Assembly: GCF_900109455.1 (NCBI RefSeq)
Contig: NZ_FOAG01000006.1
Location: 124,001-188,000, forward strand
Direction: 5' to 3'
DNA from: Roseovarius azorensis
Lineage (GTDB): Bacteria; Pseudomonadota; Alphaproteobacteria; Rhodobacterales; Rhodobacteraceae
Length of the DNA stretch: 64,000 nucleotides
Positions 25,986-34,616 of the stretch are shown in pieces. The notes under the pieces are model-generated. The model was not told where the DNA came from, did not search any database, and saw nothing but the letters and a program-made list of their open reading frames with translations. The translations under genes were made by a program, and so were the position numbers. How positions within the stretch are numbered: the first letter of the stretch is position 1; every line of letters starts with the position of its first letter.

Positions 25986-26645
25986 TCAGCGGGTCTTGCA
26001 GCGGTTCACCGGCAGCAGAAAGATCGACGTGGTGATGATTGCGAAAATCAGCTCGTAGACCTCCCATTTGCGGGGCACGTCGACCGCAGCGATGACCAGA
26101 CTTGCAAGAAGCGCGAGCGCGGCATGGCGTAGCCCCGGCACGGGCACGGCAAGGGCATCTGCCAGACGTCGGATCAATGCGACGCGCGGATATGCAAGTG
26201 GCAGCACCACGAGATAGAGCAGCAGGACGGTGGTTAAAATGCTGCCGAAGAGAGTCCGGGCGAGCCGATGGTCGCCCACCATCAGATTGTGGAGGTTTGT
26301 CTCGCCCTGATAGTTGTTTTCAGCAAAGAAATCGCTGGCCTCCCAACCGAATATGCGCTGCCCCCAGGAGATTTCCTCGCCCGCCGCAAAAAAGAACAGC
26401 AGCGCATATAGTGCGGTCAGCCCAGTGGCCAGCCAGAGACCGCGCTGGCGCAGACTGAGCGCATTGCGGAAAAGCACGATGCTGGCCACCAGCAAAAACA
26501 GAGCCGTACCGTTTTCCACCAACCGGTCCTCGGCAGCGAAGGTGAGATGGAAATAATCCGGTGCCGTGACCGCGATGATCACGCTGGCGATCAATGTCAC
26601 GGCGATCAGGGCCATGAGCAGGCGATCAATGGTCTGGATGGTCAT
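25986..26645 (-). CDS. Uncharacterised membrane protein, GEEISWG family, paralogue 3
   Basis: A 219-residue paralogue, first of the three in transcription order, about 60 bases after the LOG-family gene. It keeps AAGEEISWGQRIFGWE, ENNYQGETNLHNL and KWEVYELIFAIITTSIFL. The block before helix 2 has diverged: AEDRLVENGTA in place of IEDGPxEWxTA, so the proline and tryptophan are lost. This suggests a changed role for one copy. I chose the ATG at 26645, preceded by agaggcacgg; a start at 26681 is possible. Confidence 0.78.
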   Translation of the reverse strand: MTIQTIDRLLMALIAVTLIASVIIAVTAPDYFHLTFAAEDRLVENGTALFLLVASIVLFRNALSLRQRGLWLATGLTALYALLFFFAAGEEISWGQRIFGWEASDFFAENNYQGETNLHNLMVGDHRLARTLFGSILTTVLLLYLVVLPLAYPRVALIRRLADALAVPVPGLRHAALALLASLVIAAVDVPRKWEVYELIFAIITTSIFLLPVNRCKTR

Positions 26646-26706
26646 CGTGTATGTTCCGTGCCTCTGGGCGGGTATCCTCATCCGATAGGCGAGGCGGTGT
26701 CGGGCA

Positions 26707-27540
26707 TCAACCCATATCGGTGGTTTGGTTTCCGGGCCAGTTGTTGATGATCTCCATTGCCTCATCGGCGGTTTCGACAAAGCGGAAGAGGTCGAGATCC
26801 TCGTCGCTGATCGTGCCGGACTGGGCCAGCGCGTCCCAGTTTATGATCGAGCGCCAGAACGATTCTCCGAAGAGCAGGAACGGCACGCGCGCCATGCGAT
26901 CGGTCTGGATTAGGGTAAGAGCCTCGAATGTCTCGTCCAGTGTGCCAAAGCCGCCGGGAAAGACGCAGACCGCGCGGGCGCGCATCAGGAAATGCATCTT
27001 GCGAATGGCGAAATAGTGAAAGTTGAAGCACAGGCCGGGTGTCACGTATTCGTTCGGGGCCTGCTCATGCGGCAGCACGATGTTGAACCCGATCGAGGCT
27101 CCGCCTGCATCTGCCGCCCCGCGGTTGCCTGCTTCCATCACGCCGGGGCCGCCGCCGGTGGCCACGACGAATTCGCGCCCGTAGGTGGCCATGGATTTTT
27201 CGGTTATCAGGCGGGCGAATTTGCGCGCCTCGTCGTAATAGCGCGACAGGTCAGCCAGTGTCCCGGTGCGCGCCGTGTCCTTCTGGGACGGTTCGGGAAT
27301 GCGCGAGCCGCCAAAGAGGACGACGGTGCTCTTTATGCCGCGCTCGTTCAGGATCATCTCGGGTTTCAGGAGTTCCAGTTGCAGGCGCACCGGACGCAGC
27401 TCATCCCGGCAGAGAAAATCCGGATCGGCAAAGGCCAGACGGTAGGCGGGTGCACGGGTCTGGGCGGTGTCGGGCACCTGTTCGGCGGTGGAGCGGTCCG
27501 AACCGGCATCGCGGAATTGGCTGAGGCGGTCGTCTTTCAT
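26707..27540 (-). CDS. LOG-family protein (TIGR00730-like nucleotide hydrolase)
   Basis: A 277-residue Rossmann-fold protein. The family signatures are VATGGGPGVMEAGNRGA and VFPGGFGTLDETFEAL. Proven LOG enzymes cleave the base-ribose bond of nucleoside 5'-monophosphates (cytokinin riboside monophosphate in plants, AMP in bacteria). An N-terminal extension of about 70 residues before FGGSRIPEP is usual for the larger bacterial type. An aaggatcgcc site supports the start. It is first in a leftward set with the three membrane paralogues; no functional link is known. Confidence 0.88.
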   Translation of the reverse strand: MKDDRLSQFRDAGSDRSTAEQVPDTAQTRAPAYRLAFADPDFLCRDELRPVRLQLELLKPEMILNERGIKSTVVLFGGSRIPEPSQKDTARTGTLADLSRYYDEARKFARLITEKSMATYGREFVVATGGGPGVMEAGNRGAADAGGASIGFNIVLPHEQAPNEYVTPGLCFNFHYFAIRKMHFLMRARAVCVFPGGFGTLDETFEALTLIQTDRMARVPFLLFGESFWRSIINWDALAQSGTISDEDLDLFRFVETADEAMEIINNWPGNQTTDMG

Positions 27541-27620
27541 CGGAGGCGATCCTTGCTTGGGTCTTTCTTCTCAGGAGTATAGGGTTTGCCGGATCAATGG
27601 AAGGCACAGAGGTGTGGCGG

Positions 27621-28535
27621 ATGGGCTGGAAGCAGTTGATTGCAGAGGCGGGCACGCGGATCGCGCCCTATGTGCGGCGCACGCCGGTCGTGATGGCGAT
27701 GTTTGACGGGCATTGGGTGGCGCTCAAGCTTGAGCAGATGCAGCATACCGGCAGCTTCAAGGCGCGGGGCGCGTTCAATACGCTGTTGCAGGCGGATGTA
27801 CCCGAGGCCGGGATCGTGGCCGCGTCGGGGGGCAATCACGGGGCGGCGGTGGCCTATGCGGCGGCACGGTTGGGGCACAAGGCGCGAATCTATGTGCCGC
27901 AGATTGCCGGCCCGTCCAAGATCGAGCTCATTCGCGCGCAGGGCGCCGTTCTGCAGGTGGTGTCGGGGGCCTATGCCGACGCGGCGGACCGTGCGCGCGA
28001 CTGGCGGGTCGCGACGGGGGCAATGGAGGTGCATCCCTATGATGCCGGGGCGACGGTTGCCGGACAGGGCACGGTCATGGCCGAATGGGAGGATCAGGGA
28101 TATGACGCCGACACGGTGCTGATCGCCGTGGGCGGCGGCGGCCTGATTGCGGGGGCGCTTGCGTGGCTTGCTGGGCGTCGCCGGGTGGTCGCGGTGGAGC
28201 CCGAAACTTCCTGTGCGCTGCACGCCGCCTTGCAGGGGGGTGCGCCGGTCGATGTCAAGGTGTCCGGCGTGGCCGCCAATGCGCTGGGTGCGCGGCGGAT
28301 CGGCGGCATCTGTTTCGATCTGGCGCGGGCGCAGGGAATCGAGAGCGTGCTGGTGAGCGATGCCGCGATCCTGGAAGCGCAGGCGGTTCTGTGGCGCGAG
28401 ACGCGGCAGTTGGTGGAACCGGCGGGGGCAGCGGCGCTTGCCGCGCTCTTGTCGGGGGCCTATCGACCGGCAAAGGGCGAGCGGGTGGCGGTGCTTGTCT
28501 GCGGCGGTAATATCACGCCCGATCCCCTGACCTAG
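27621..28535 (+). CDS. PLP-dependent threonine/serine dehydratase family protein
   Basis: A 304-residue fold-type II PLP enzyme. The cofactor lysine is Lys47 in HTGSFKARGAF, the substrate loop is SGGNHGAA and the phosphate loop is VGGGGLIAG. It has no ACT domain, so it resembles catabolic threonine dehydratase, serine racemase or an unassigned beta-eliminase. The ATG at 27621 has an agaggtg site at good spacing; a start 24 bases earlier is less supported. Its stop overlaps the convergent DUF2064 gene. Confidence 0.85.
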   Translation: MGWKQLIAEAGTRIAPYVRRTPVVMAMFDGHWVALKLEQMQHTGSFKARGAFNTLLQADVPEAGIVAASGGNHGAAVAYAAARLGHKARIYVPQIAGPSKIELIRAQGAVLQVVSGAYADAADRARDWRVATGAMEVHPYDAGATVAGQGTVMAEWEDQGYDADTVLIAVGGGGLIAGALAWLAGRRRVVAVEPETSCALHAALQGGAPVDVKVSGVAANALGARRIGGICFDLARAQGIESVLVSDAAILEAQAVLWRETRQLVEPAGAAALAALLSGAYRPAKGERVAVLVCGGNITPDPLT

Positions 28536-29116
28536 CGTGACGGGTGAGGCAGATCGGCGGCGGTGTCGACGTCGCTCAGCCTGTCGGTCAACGCAACGCG
28601 CAGCCCGCCGAGGCTGGCTATGGTGTCGCTCAAAGCGTGTTCGCCGGACCAGCGCACGCCTTCAAAGAGCGAGGCCGGAACAGCGCGGTTGCGCTTCATG
28701 CCGATGAGCCAATAGCCGCCATCATGGGCCGGGCCAAAGACCGCATCATGCGCTCCGAGCGCAACGAAGGCGCGGGCGATATGGGCGGGCGTGATGTCCG
28801 GAACATCCGCTCCGATGATGCAGACGAGGCCGGGTGGCAGGCCCCGCAGTAGTCGGCCCATCCGATCCCCGAGATTGCCCGGCCCCTGTGCCACGCGGGG
28901 CAGGCGGGCGGGCCAGACGCGGCTCTGGCGTCCCTCGCGGTCGGGGCTGACGGCAAGGATGATCTGCCAGCGCGAATCGTCGAGGCGGCGCAGCAGGCGC
29001 GCTACCTGATGACGGAACCACCACGCCGCGGGAACCATCCCGATCTCGCGACCGAGCCGTGTCTTGACCCGGCCGGGGCGCGGTTCCTTGACCATGACGA
29101 CAAGCGTGCGGCGCAT
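28532..29116 (-). CDS. DUF2064 / TIGR04282-type glycosyltransferase-like protein
   Basis: A 194-residue GT-A-like nucleotidyl or glycosyl transferase. It starts LVVMVKEPRPGRVKTRLG and contains IIGADVPDITPAHI and DAVFGPAHDGGYWLIGM, all hallmarks of this family. Some members are placed in arsenosugar synthesis, others are uncharacterised. The ATG shares one base with the stop of dapE (TGATG), so it is translated from the dapE message. Why it is paired with dapE is unclear. Confidence 0.85.
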   Translation of the reverse strand: MRRTLVVMVKEPRPGRVKTRLGREIGMVPAAWWFRHQVARLLRRLDDSRWQIILAVSPDREGRQSRVWPARLPRVAQGPGNLGDRMGRLLRGLPPGLVCIIGADVPDITPAHIARAFVALGAHDAVFGPAHDGGYWLIGMKRNRAVPASLFEGVRWSGEHALSDTIASLGGLRVALTDRLSDVDTAADLPHPSR

Positions 29117-30267
29117 CAGGCGAAATAGTCGCGCAGGATGCGGGCATAGATCGCCTTGAGTTGGTGGATCTGGGTGATCTCGACCCGCTCGTCGACCTGG
29201 TGCATGGTTTGTCCCACAAGGCCGAATTCCACCACCGGGCAGATATCCTTGACAAAGCGTGCATCCGAGGTGCCGCCGGTGGTGGACAACGCGGGTGTGA
29301 TACCTGTCTCGGCCTCGACCGCGCGCGCCACGAGATCCGAAAGCGGCCCCGGCGGGGTGAGAAAGCTCTCGCCCGAGACCTTGACCGACATCTCGCCGGT
29401 GATACCGTATTCTCCGGCCACGCAATCCAGTTCGTCCTGCATCCAGTTGATCAGCCCGGCGCTGTCATGGGCGTCGTTGAAGCGTATGTTGACGGTGGCG
29501 CGACACTGGGCGGGGATCACGTTGGTGGCCGGATTGCCGGTGTCGATGGTCACTACGGCCAGCGTCGAGGGATCGAAATGCGCGGTGCCTTCGTCAAGGC
29601 GATGCGAGGCGAGCCGGTCCATCAGCCGCGCCATTGCGGGCAGCGGGTTGCGGGCGCGGTGCGGATAGGCGGAATGGCCCTGCACGCCGGTCAGAGTGAA
29701 CCACGCCGAGAGCGAACCTCGCCGCCCGATCTTGATCATCTCGCCCAGATGTTCGGGGCAGGTCGGCTCGCCCACGAGACAGGCAGTCATCGTTTCGCCT
29801 TGCGCGCGCATCCAGTCAAGGATCGCTATGGTGCCGTCGACCGCGTCGCCCTCTTCGTCGCCTGTGATGGTCAGGATCACGGCGCCATCGGGCGGCGTCG
29901 CCGTCACGAAATCCACCGCGGCGGCGACAAAGGCTGCGACGCCCGATTTCATGTCCGTTGCTCCGCGTCCATAGAGCCAGCCGTTCTTTTCAACCGCGCC
30001 AAAGGGCGGCACGCTCCAGACGGATGCGTCGCCTGTTGGTACCACGTCGGTATGGCCGTTGAAGCCGAAGCTGCGCGCAGCCCCTCGCGCTCCCCAGCGT
30101 GCAAAGAGATTGGCAATCCCGTTGCGATCCACCCGTGTGCAGGAGAATCCGGCCTCGCTCAGCACGCGTTCCAGCAGCTGCAATGCGCCGCCCTCTTCAG
30201 GCGTGACCGAGGCGCAGCGAACGAGGTCGGCTGTCAGTCGGGCAGGGTCGATAGGGGTCTGTGGCAT
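29116..30267 (-). CDS. dapE: Succinyl-diaminopimelate desuccinylase
   Basis: DapE is a dinuclear zinc M20 hydrolase that removes succinate from N-succinyl-LL-diaminopimelate in lysine and peptidoglycan precursor synthesis. The zinc ligands and catalytic residues are His72 (GHTDVVP), Asp105 (GATDMKSG) and Glu138-Glu139 ([11 protein letters not shown]). The C-terminal GGTSDARF and the final METHQ-like HQVDERVEI segment fit DapE. The product is 383 residues. I prefer the ATG at 30267 (caggacagg site) over 30285. dapD and dapB are also in this window. Confidence 0.95.
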   Translation of the reverse strand: MPQTPIDPARLTADLVRCASVTPEEGGALQLLERVLSEAGFSCTRVDRNGIANLFARWGARGAARSFGFNGHTDVVPTGDASVWSVPPFGAVEKNGWLYGRGATDMKSGVAAFVAAAVDFVTATPPDGAVILTITGDEEGDAVDGTIAILDWMRAQGETMTACLVGEPTCPEHLGEMIKIGRRGSLSAWFTLTGVQGHSAYPHRARNPLPAMARLMDRLASHRLDEGTAHFDPSTLAVVTIDTGNPATNVIPAQCRATVNIRFNDAHDSAGLINWMQDELDCVAGEYGITGEMSVKVSGESFLTPPGPLSDLVARAVEAETGITPALSTTGGTSDARFVKDICPVVEFGLVGQTMHQVDERVEITQIHQLKAIYARILRDYFA

Positions 30268-30711
30268 GCGGGCCTGTCCTGTCATTCGGGTCTGTGCGCG
30301 GCCTAACCCGGATCGTTGCCGAGCGCAAATGGCAACAGGTTCGGGGCAAATATCTGAAAGCGTTAATAAACCTTAACAGGAGTCGGATAATTTGCTAAAG
30401 CCGAGATGATAATAAACACCCGAGGCAGGGTAAACCAGAGCAGGGCCACAAGATCCGCAAGGGACGCATCGGCCCGGATATCGGGATGCTACGCGCGTAT
30501 CGAATGCGCGCTTGGGCCGGTCGCGCGAATGCATGGTTGCACTGCCTCCGGCAGAGATTCGGGGCAGTCATGGTTGCAGGTTCTGAACTTACGGCAGGTC
30601 GGAATTCCTTGGCGAGGTGGGTGACCGGGGCCGGTTACGGCCCGACCGCGCACCGGATGTGCAGGTATGGTGAAGCATGCCCGCCGATGATCCGGGGGTG
30701 CGCCACCTGAG
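30268..30711. other. Long intergenic region between dapE and the Hint gene
   Basis: About 440 bases without a supported gene. The dapE side (about 30340-30420) is clearly AT-rich and should hold divergent promoters. It contains GTTAA-N6-TTAAC at 30362. The rest is GC-rich; small open frames there have no ribosome site or family features. ATGGTTGCA occurs twice (30532 and 30569) without other structure that I can see. A small RNA cannot be excluded. Confidence 0.5.
30362..30377. promoter_or_regulatory. Inverted repeat GTTAA-N6-TTAAC upstream of dapE
   Basis: A perfect 5-base inverted repeat in an AT-rich stretch, about 95 bases from the dapE start. It resembles a CtrA box but the spacer between TTAA units is 6, not 7. 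It is a weak operator candidate. Confidence 0.25.
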
Positions 30712-31809
30712 ATGGGCTGGATCGGAATATTGGAACAGGCGGGCGGGCGGTTCGAGCCGGAAGGGCTGGGCGCGGATCGCCCGGTCGGGCCGGACAGGCC
30801 ACTGGAGGCGGGGATCGCCCTGATGCCGCGCGGCACTTTGATGCTGGAGGCGCGGTTGTCGCAGGAGGACCGGCCGCAGACGCTGCTGGCCTTTGGCCAG
30901 CGCCTTCCCTGGGTCGAGGAGGTTTCGATCCGGGCTTTGCCCGGGGGTGGGATCGTTCTGGTTCTCACACAGGCGGGGGACATGCGCCATGTCACGCTGC
31001 CTTATCAACCCGATGACCGGACGGATATCATCCGCCTGAGTTTCTGCTGGGATGCGCCCGCGCAATGGGGACGGCTGGTGTTGGAGCGGCCCGAGACGGA
31101 CCACGTGCATTGCGTCACCCTGCCGATGCCCCGCCCGCTGCCGGTGCCCATGATGCAGGCGATGCTGACCGATCCGCAACAGCGCGAGATGGACCGAGAG
31201 GTGATCTTTGTCGCGCTGTCCTCAAAGGTCGAGCCGGTAGGCCCGTTGCCAGGTCTTTGTGTCAACGCGCCGGTTCTTACACCTCGCGGCTATGTGCCGA
31301 TCAGCCGGATCCGGCGTGGCGATCAGGTCGAGACCGACGGTGCGGAGCCCGTGCCGGTTTTGCGGGCGATTGCGCGACGAGTGCCCGGATATGGCAGTTT
31401 CCGCCCCGTGCGGTTGCGCGCACCTTATTTCGGGTTGCGGCAGGATATCGTCGTCAGCCCGCAGCAGCGGCTGGTGATCCGGGGATCGGAGGTCGAGTAT
31501 CTCTTTGGCTCCGAGGCGGTGCTGGTCCCGGCGCGCCATCTGGTCAACGGACTCTCGGCGCAATTGGCGGATGCCCCGCCGGTGGTCACCTATCACCACT
31601 TGCTCTTGCCGGGGCATGAAGAGATCATCGCCGCAGGCACCCGCACCGAGAGTCTTTATGTCGGACGGCTGCGCCGCAACCGCGACCTTCTGGCAGCAAG
31701 CTGGCTGGCCGGTTTCGACCGCGCGCGCCTGCCCGAACACCCAAGGCCGGTCTGGCCGGTGCTGAGGCCCTATGAGGCGATCACGCTGGCGATGAATCGG
31801 GCGGCTTGA
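30712..31809 (+). CDS. Hint (Hedgehog/intein) domain protein
   Basis: A 365-residue protein. The N-terminal ~180 residues have no clear family. Then a Hint_2-type domain begins at LCVNAPVLTPRGYVPISRIRRGD, with VSPQQRLVI and TYHHLLLPGHEEIIA further on. In inteins these blocks carry the nucleophilic cysteine and the catalytic histidine; the histidine block here is HHLLLPGHE. Such Hint proteins are abundant in Rhodobacterales and are thought to self-cleave at the Cys, but their targets are unknown. The start is supported only by a distant gggggtg. Confidence 0.78.
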   Translation: MGWIGILEQAGGRFEPEGLGADRPVGPDRPLEAGIALMPRGTLMLEARLSQEDRPQTLLAFGQRLPWVEEVSIRALPGGGIVLVLTQAGDMRHVTLPYQPDDRTDIIRLSFCWDAPAQWGRLVLERPETDHVHCVTLPMPRPLPVPMMQAMLTDPQQREMDREVIFVALSSKVEPVGPLPGLCVNAPVLTPRGYVPISRIRRGDQVETDGAEPVPVLRAIARRVPGYGSFRPVRLRAPYFGLRQDIVVSPQQRLVIRGSEVEYLFGSEAVLVPARHLVNGLSAQLADAPPVVTYHHLLLPGHEEIIAAGTRTESLYVGRLRRNRDLLAASWLAGFDRARLPEHPRPVWPVLRPYEAITLAMNRAA

Positions 31810-31841
31810 GGGGGAAGGATCGAGTTGCGGCAAAGCTGCTG

Positions 31842-31876
31842 TCTGAACCGGAATCAGATTGAAAGACCGACTTTCA
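31842..31876 (-). terminator. Weak hairpins between Hint and TPR genes
   Basis: TCTGA-N7-TCAGA and TGAAAG-N5-CTTTCA lie side by side, directly before the TPR stop codon on the minus strand. No long T-run follows. This is a possible terminator for one or both convergent genes. Confidence 0.3.
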
Positions 31877-31878
31877 GG

Positions 31879-33525
31879 CTACTGGGCCGCCAGTTGTTTT
31901 TGGCGGCAATAGCAGGACGCTCGCACCGGCACTTCCGCGCGTGCGGACGCCTTGTCCAGTTGCAGTTTGATATGAGCGGCTTCGGTGGTTTCACCGCGCC
32001 GGGTCAGACATTCGTAAAGACCGTGGAGGCTCCAGACGTTGCTCGGATGCTGGCATGCCCGGCTCAGGGTTGCGTCGAGACCCAAGTCGGCGCGGTAGAC
32101 TGCCTCTGCCTCTTCGATCCTGCCTTGTTCCAATAGCAGCGCGCCGAGAGCGTGCCGGGTTGGCTGCATCCAACCCCACGGTTCGTCGTAGGGCAGGTTG
32201 TCGTCAAACTCGACCGCCTTGTGCAGATGGGCAAAGGCGGTTTCGTGCTCGCCCTTGTGATAAGCCAGTTCCCCAAGCATCATCTGTTCAGCGACCTTCA
32301 GAATGTCGCGGCAGGTGTTGTTGAAGAGCATGCGGCTTTCGGGAACGCGGTCTAGTGCGTCGTAGAATGCGTCCTTCTCGGCTTCGGCCTCAGCAATCCG
32401 TTGCTGGTTCGCCAGCGCTACGGTGCGGGCATAGCGCATCATGGCAAGAGTCACGCTAAAAAGCTTTTCGTCTGCGGGCAGTTCCTGATCCAGAATATCC
32501 TGCCAATGCCCGAAGCGGATCAGGACGTGCTGTTTTATCGGTATGAATCCTTCGAACCAGTCTGCCATAGGTCGGAGTGTCTCTGACGGCAGCGTCGATA
32601 TGAGTTCATCCGCCGCCTCCAGCGCGGTCGTGGGCTGACCCAGGAACATCGCGCCGTAGATTTTGAAGTGATAGTTGTGACAACGGTAGATGGAGTAGAA
32701 ATTGTCAGCGCCCTCGCGCCTGAGAAATTTCCGATCCGCCACGATCGCCGCTTCGTTGCGCAAGACGACATTCATGTAATCGCCACAGAGTACGTCCACA
32801 TGGGTCGGCATGTGCAGGAGGTGGCCTGCATCGGGGACCAGTGTACTGAGCGCATCGCCGTGGCGAAGTGCCCGTTGGGGATGCGGCGACATCTCCATCA
32901 GGTGGATATACATGTGCAGAAGCCCGGCGTGCTGCCAGGCTCCCGGTAGGGTTTCGAACGCCTTGTCGAGAACTGCGATGGCTTCCAACGTGTTCGCGCC
33001 TTTTGCAGGCTGGCCGTTAGGCAGATCCCAAAGCTGCCATGGCGTTCGATTCATGATTGACTCGGCGAATATCGCGCAGACATCCAGATCATCGCTGAAC
33101 TCTGCGTAGACCTTGCGCATCGCGTTGGCAAAGGCGTTGTTCCAAGGGCTGAAGTCGTCGACATCCGATGAGGCGGGATAGCGTGCGGGCAACGTCTCAA
33201 TCAGCGCGCGCTCGAATGGTGTAAGTTGATCCAGTATTCCCCGTGCCGCGTGGATCGAGGACTGTGCGACCTTGATGCAGTCAGGTTTTTCGTCCTCGTC
33301 GAACGTCTCCCACGGCTTGTTGTAGTTGGGGCCGATGCAATAAGCGATGCCCCAATGAGCCATCGCACATTCCGCGTCAGCGACCAGCACTTTTCGAAAA
33401 CACGCTATCGCCTCTTCGTGGTTGTAGGCGTAGGTCCATGCCAGACCACGGTCGAACCATTTTTGGGCTTCTTTTGACGAGGTCGAAACCGCACGAGAGT
33501 ACGACCCGAGGTCATAGTATTCCAT
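31879..33525 (-). CDS. Tetratricopeptide-repeat protein with conserved histidine motifs
   Basis: A 548-residue soluble protein made of TPR-like helix pairs. The first clear unit is SKEAQKWFDRGLAWTYAYNH with EAIACFRKVLVAD, and the last are near the C-terminus (ALGALLLEQGRIEEAEAVYR). The middle carries GLLHMYIHLMEMS and GHLLHMPTHVDVLCGDY, histidine blocks that recur in this uncharacterised TPR group and could bind a metal or haem. No signal peptide is seen. The C-terminal CYCRQKQ tail is unusual. Base composition looks less GC-rich than the neighbours, which may mean transfer. The function is unknown. Confidence 0.8.
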   Translation of the reverse strand: MEYYDLGSYSRAVSTSSKEAQKWFDRGLAWTYAYNHEEAIACFRKVLVADAECAMAHWGIAYCIGPNYNKPWETFDEDEKPDCIKVAQSSIHAARGILDQLTPFERALIETLPARYPASSDVDDFSPWNNAFANAMRKVYAEFSDDLDVCAIFAESIMNRTPWQLWDLPNGQPAKGANTLEAIAVLDKAFETLPGAWQHAGLLHMYIHLMEMSPHPQRALRHGDALSTLVPDAGHLLHMPTHVDVLCGDYMNVVLRNEAAIVADRKFLRREGADNFYSIYRCHNYHFKIYGAMFLGQPTTALEAADELISTLPSETLRPMADWFEGFIPIKQHVLIRFGHWQDILDQELPADEKLFSVTLAMMRYARTVALANQQRIAEAEAEKDAFYDALDRVPESRMLFNNTCRDILKVAEQMMLGELAYHKGEHETAFAHLHKAVEFDDNLPYDEPWGWMQPTRHALGALLLEQGRIEEAEAVYRADLGLDATLSRACQHPSNVWSLHGLYECLTRRGETTEAAHIKLQLDKASARAEVPVRASCYCRQKQLAAQ

Positions 33526-33675
33526 TCCACAGGCCCCCAACGATCTTGCCGGCAGAATAGATCAAAAACGTCTTTGTCGATAGTTCTTCAATTCTGACGC
33601 GGGCTCTCAGAGATTCCGGATCGAACATTGGACTGACGGTGGCGACAGATACACTCGCCAAAAATCACCCCGACC

Positions 33676-34011
33676 TCAATCGAAGAATGGCGTCACCTGT
33701 GCCACTATGACGGCGTTCTCCTCCAGCGCCCGCTGCATGAGCGCGCGTTCTTCCTCCGGGATGTCGTCGCCTTCTGCCTCGCGTTCTGCAAGTGTGCCGT
33801 AGCCGGTGACGTCGAGTGGCGCGGTGTCGGCCTGCTTGAGGATCGCCACGGTTTCGCGCACTGCTTCGGCCTCGTCCACGCCCGAGGCATAGATCAAGAG
33901 CGCCGCTCCCGTCGCCTTGGCGGGCAGGCCGTCGCCGTATTTGCGCCCTACCTCGACCAGCAGGGTATAGACCTGCTGGCGGTTGGGTTTCCTCTGCTCC
34001 TGATCCGCCAT
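33676..34011 (-). CDS. Conserved hypothetical protein, 111 residues
   Basis: A small acidic cytoplasmic protein with no recognised domain. It has an N-terminal basic start (ADQEQRKPNRQQVYTLLVEVG), a helical middle (AALLIYASGVDEAEAVRETVAIL) and a C-terminal VIVAQVTPFFD. A clear ggagggcc ribosome site precedes the ATG, and codon use matches its neighbours, so it is a real gene. No function can be given. Confidence 0.7.
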   Translation of the reverse strand: MADQEQRKPNRQQVYTLLVEVGRKYGDGLPAKATGAALLIYASGVDEAEAVRETVAILKQADTAPLDVTGYGTLAEREAEGDDIPEEERALMQRALEENAVIVAQVTPFFD

Positions 34012-34133
34012 GGTCCGGCCCTCCGTCGGTCGCAGCCCTGCGGCAAGGCGCGTGCGAAGTCAAGCGGGACAAGGGTTTTCATCAGCCTCGCGCGGCGTTA
34101 GCCTGCGGATCAGAGTAGCATGGGAATGGGCGG

Positions 34134-34526
34134 ATGAAACGGATCAAGGACATGGTGGCCGAGGCGAATGCGGTGGTGGACCACGCCCCGGCGGAGGAAA
34201 TGCTAAACCTTCTGGGGACCGAGGGGGTGACCTTTGTCGATCTGCGCGATCCGCGCGAACTGGAGCGAGACGGGATGATCCCCGGTGCGTTTCACTGCCC
34301 GCGCGGGATGCTGGAATTCTGGATCGACCCCGAGTCGCCGTATGCCAAGCCGCAGTTCCAGAGTGGCAACCGCTTTGTGTTCTACTGTGCCTCGGGCTGG
34401 CGCTCGGCCCTGTCGGCGCGCACCGCGCAGGAGATGGGGCTGGAGAACGTGAGCCATATCAGTGACGGTTTCAAGGGCTGGCAGGCGGCAGGTGGCGCGG
34501 TGGGGGAGAGGCCGAATAAAGGCTGA
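34134..34526 (+). CDS. Rhodanese-like domain protein
   Basis: A single-domain rhodanese of 130 residues, expected to carry sulfur as a persulfide on Cys85 in VFYCASGWRSALSA. The N-terminal VTFVDLRDPREL is the CH2A-like motif, and HISDGFKGWQAAGG is the usual C-terminus. The active loop ASGWRS fits the thiosulfate / polysulfide transferase group; the true acceptor is unknown. Confidence 0.92.
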   Translation: MKRIKDMVAEANAVVDHAPAEEMLNLLGTEGVTFVDLRDPRELERDGMIPGAFHCPRGMLEFWIDPESPYAKPQFQSGNRFVFYCASGWRSALSARTAQEMGLENVSHISDGFKGWQAAGGAVGERPNKG

Positions 34527-34549
34527 GCGCCAACCCCGGCGAGCGGTCA

Positions 34550-34598
34550 GCGAGGGGCCGGCCCCTCGCGCTCCCCGAGGTATTTGCGCCAAGAAGAA
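34550..34598 (+). repeat. Intergenic repeat, copy 4, with palindrome
   Basis: A perfect 20-base palindrome (34550-34569, half site GCGAGGGGCC), then GCTCCCCGAGGTATTTGCG and a CCAAGAAGAAG tail. It lies between convergent rhodanese and dapD genes, where it would serve as a terminator for both. Confidence 0.72.
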
Positions 34599-34616
34599 GT
34601 GCAGGCGCGGCGGAGG

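Noticed and set aside
28532-29425. Longer form of the DUF2064 protein
   Set aside because: The extra 103 codons overlap dapE out of frame. The family start MVKEPRPGR follows the ATG at 29116.
30362-30377. CtrA binding site
   Set aside because: The TTAA units are 6 bases apart instead of 7, so it was kept only as an inverted repeat.
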